DNA of 64,000 nucleotides from Humisphaera borealis (GTDB lineage Bacteria > Planctomycetota > Phycisphaerae > Tepidisphaerales > Tepidisphaeraceae), in the NCBI RefSeq assembly GCF_015169395.1, contig NZ_CP063458.1:6820001-6884000 (forward strand). Direction: 5' to 3'. How positions within the stretch are numbered: position 1 is the first letter of the stretch; the number at the start of each line of letters is the position of its first letter. The notes beneath the pieces were generated by a model that saw only the letters and a program-made list of their open reading frames with translations, was not told where the DNA came from and made no database searches. The position numbers were made by a program, and so were the translations under genes. Positions 62,209-64,000 of the stretch are shown here, piece by piece.

Positions 62209-64000
62209 ATGAATCGCCAGCTCGTCAAACGCATAGCGGCGTCCGTGTTTGTCCTGCTCGGAATGCTGCAATCAGCCAATGCCCAATATCAAGGCTGGCA
62301 ACATTCTGGTCCGCTGACCATCCTGACCACCCCGGAAGGAGCGAATCTGCCCGCGGGAACAGTGGTGGAGGGCTTTCCTCTACTGGTGCGGCTGGACAAG
62401 GATTGGTTTGATTTTGGCAAGGCCAAGCCCTTCGGTGAGGACATCCGATTTACTGCCGCCGGTGCGCCGGTGCCGTATCAGATCGAGGAGTGGGATGCCG
62501 CAAAAGGGACGGCGAGCATCTGGGTGCGCATCCCGAAGATCGAGGGCAATACCCGGCAGACGATCCACATGCATTGGGGCAAGGCGGATGCGGCGAGCGA
62601 GTCGAACGCGAAGGCGGTGTTCAACGCCTCGAACGGTTACGCCAGCGTCTGGCACATGGCCGATCCGGTGGTGGATGATGCCGGCGGGACGGAATCAAAG
62701 GACCAGGGCACCACTCCCACCCGGGGCATCGTCGGGCCGGCGCGGCATTTGGCGGGGAAGCAGGGAATCTTTGGCGGCGACAAGATCACAGGGTATCCCA
62801 AGGGCCTGGGGCCGATGACCACGGAGGCGTGGTTCCGCGCCGAGCAGACCAATGGCACGGTGATCGCGTGGGGCGAGGAAAGGCGGCCCCGTAAGGTGAT
62901 GTTCAATTTCCTAAGCCCGCCGCGAATGGCCATCCAATGCTATTTCGCCGATGTCGAAGCCAAAACGCCGCTGGCGACAAACCAGTGGTTTCAAGTGGTT
63001 CATACCTACTCGGAGAAGGACTCTCGAGTGTATGTGAACGGCGTGCTCGACGGCGCATCGACGCCCGTGCTCGACCTGCCCGAGACGTCGCGTCTGTGGA
63101 TTGGCGGCTGGTACGACAACTACAAGTTCGTCGGCGATGTCGACGAGGTGCGGATTTCCAAAGTGGCGCGCTCGGCGGAGTGGATCAAGCTTCAGTACGA
63201 AAACCAGAAGCCGTTACAAACGCTGGTGGGTCCAGTGGTGCAGGCCGGCGATACGTTTGCGGTCTCGCCGGCGTCGGCGACAGTGCCCGAGGGCAAGAGC
63301 GTGACCTTTACCGCACAGGCGGGTGGTGCGCAGAAGGTCTACTGGACTTTGAAAAGCGAGGGCCGGGAGACGCTCGTGGCGGTAGACCGGTTCGCCTTCA
63401 CCTTCGATGCGGGCCGAGTGACGGGGGACAAGACGCTGACGCTGCAATGCAAGGCCGTTTATCCGGATGGGGTGAAGACGAAGGATATTTCGATTTCGGT
63501 CACCGAGACGATCCCAGACCCGGTTTTCACACTCAAGGCCCCAGCAGAGTGGGACGGGCGCGCGACGATCACTGTGGAGCCGCAGGTGACCAATCTCAGC
63601 GCCATGCAAGCCAAGGGTGCAGGCGAATTGAAGACACAGTGGAGCGCCGGGCCGTTCGCGGTCATCAAGGAAGCCTCGCCCGGGAAGCTCATTCTGACCC
63701 GCGCCCAGAACAGCGGGAAGCTGACGGTGACGGCGACAATCAGCAACGGCGGCACGCCGGTAACGCAGACCGCAACCATCGCCGTAACCGAGCCGAAGGT
63801 CGACGCGTGGGTGGTGCGAACACCCGAGAAGGACGAGAAGCCGCAGCAAGGACAGTTCTACACCCGCGACGACAAGAACGAAGGGACGCTCTATTACAAC
63901 GGCACGCTGGCTGAAAATGCCGACGGTGTCTTTCTCAAGCTCTACGCCGACGACAAGCTTGTGAAGACCGAAACCGCCAAGCCCGCGGCGGACAAAAGTT
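62209..64000 (+). CDS. DUF2341/LamG surface protein, 3' end outside window
   Basis: 597 residues are visible and the frame is still open at the window end. GGAGGAG lies nine bases before ATG 62209. Signal peptide (RIAASVFVLLGMLQSANA-Q). Residues about 40-120 are DUF2341 (GFPLLVRLDKDWFDFGKAKP; EDIRFTAAGAPVPYQIEEWD), about 150-345 a concanavalin-like LamG domain (MTTEAWFRAEQTNGTVIAWG; SRVYVNGVLDGASTPVLDLP; WIGGWYDNYKFVGDVDEVRI), then Ig-like repeats (TFAVSPASATVPEGKSVTFT). This combination is typical of very large planctomycete surface or biopolymer-binding proteins, including TonB-like transport-associated ones. It is 26 bases behind the deacetylase gene and probably cotranscribed. Confidence 0.85.
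   Translation, partial: MNRQLVKRIAASVFVLLGMLQSANAQYQGWQHSGPLTILTTPEGANLPAGTVVEGFPLLVRLDKDWFDFGKAKPFGEDIRFTAAGAPVPYQIEEWDAAKGTASIWVRIPKIEGNTRQTIHMHWGKADAASESNAKAVFNASNGYASVWHMADPVVDDAGGTESKDQGTTPTRGIVGPARHLAGKQGIFGGDKITGYPKGLGPMTTEAWFRAEQTNGTVIAWGEERRPRKVMFNFLSPPRMAIQCYFADVEAKTPLATNQWFQVVHTYSEKDSRVYVNGVLDGASTPVLDLPETSRLWIGGWYDNYKFVGDVDEVRISKVARSAEWIKLQYENQKPLQTLVGPVVQAGDTFAVSPASATVPEGKSVTFTAQAGGAQKVYWTLKSEGRETLVAVDRFAFTFDAGRVTGDKTLTLQCKAVYPDGVKTKDISISVTETIPDPVFTLKAPAEWDGRATITVEPQVTNLSAMQAKGAGELKTQWSAGPFAVIKEASPGKLILTRAQNSGKLTVTATISNGGTPVTQTATIAVTEPKVDAWVVRTPEKDEKPQQGQFYTRDDKNEGTLYYNGTLAENADGVFLKLYADDKLVKTETAKPAADKS

Overview
The window is a high-GC bacterial chromosome segment that almost certainly comes from a planctomycete. 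The main evidence is the block at about 27.8-42.2 kb, which is packed with family types that are hallmarks of Planctomycetota and Verrucomicrobiota: PSCyt1 cytochrome-like proteins joined to DUF1549/DUF1553 or DUF1587/1592/1588/1585 modules, DUF1552 and DUF1501 Tat-exported proteins, DUF1080, ThuA, and several ECF sigma/anti-sigma pairs. A Phycisphaerae-like soil organism is plausible, but the class cannot be fixed from the sequence alone.

Layout. 1-9.7 kb holds housekeeping and stress genes: a HEAT-repeat protein cut by the window edge, an ECF sigma factor with a zinc-finger anti-sigma factor, YHS, DoxX, DinB and NRDE proteins, a DedA membrane domain fused to an ATP-grasp ligase, a secreted metallopeptidase and a UbiD-type decarboxylase. 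9.75-25 kb is a complete nitrate assimilation locus: a divergent LysR regulator, a signal-less nitrate-binding (NasS-like) protein, the NrtABCD importer (NrtC carries a fused binding domain), a beta-barrel porin, ferredoxin-type nitrite reductase, an unusual Fe-S/FNR reductase and the molybdopterin nitrate reductase. Two different palindromic intergenic repeats sit inside this operon. 25-42.2 kb is a secreted-protein cluster, apparently headed by an ECF sigma/anti-sigma pair, with seven large exported genes.

42.2-54 kb looks like an accessory region. It starts at tRNA-Gly(CCC) with an adjacent tyrosine integrase, then a hypothetical gene hit by an IS5-type element whose transposase carries an in-frame stop, an HTH regulator with a palindromic operator candidate, a three-gene CsgG-like lipoprotein operon, a gene broken after its signal peptide and a serine recombinase. 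54.4-64 kb returns to secreted hydrolases: a ThuA-esterase fusion, a two-domain SGNH hydrolase with a remnant of a DUF1592 gene beside it, a polysaccharide deacetylase with autotransporter-type repeats, and a DUF2341/LamG protein that runs off the window.

The two most informative structural stories are (i) the paired SGNH/DUF1592 loci at 38.5-42.2 kb and 56.4-58.7 kb, which show one SGNH gene as an internally collapsed version of the other plus a broken DUF1592 copy, and (ii) the nitrate operon, which combines cyanobacterial-style NrtABCD/NirA with a porin and a CysJ-like reductase that has an Fe-S domain where the flavodoxin domain should be. All function calls rest on motif reading by eye; no database search was run.
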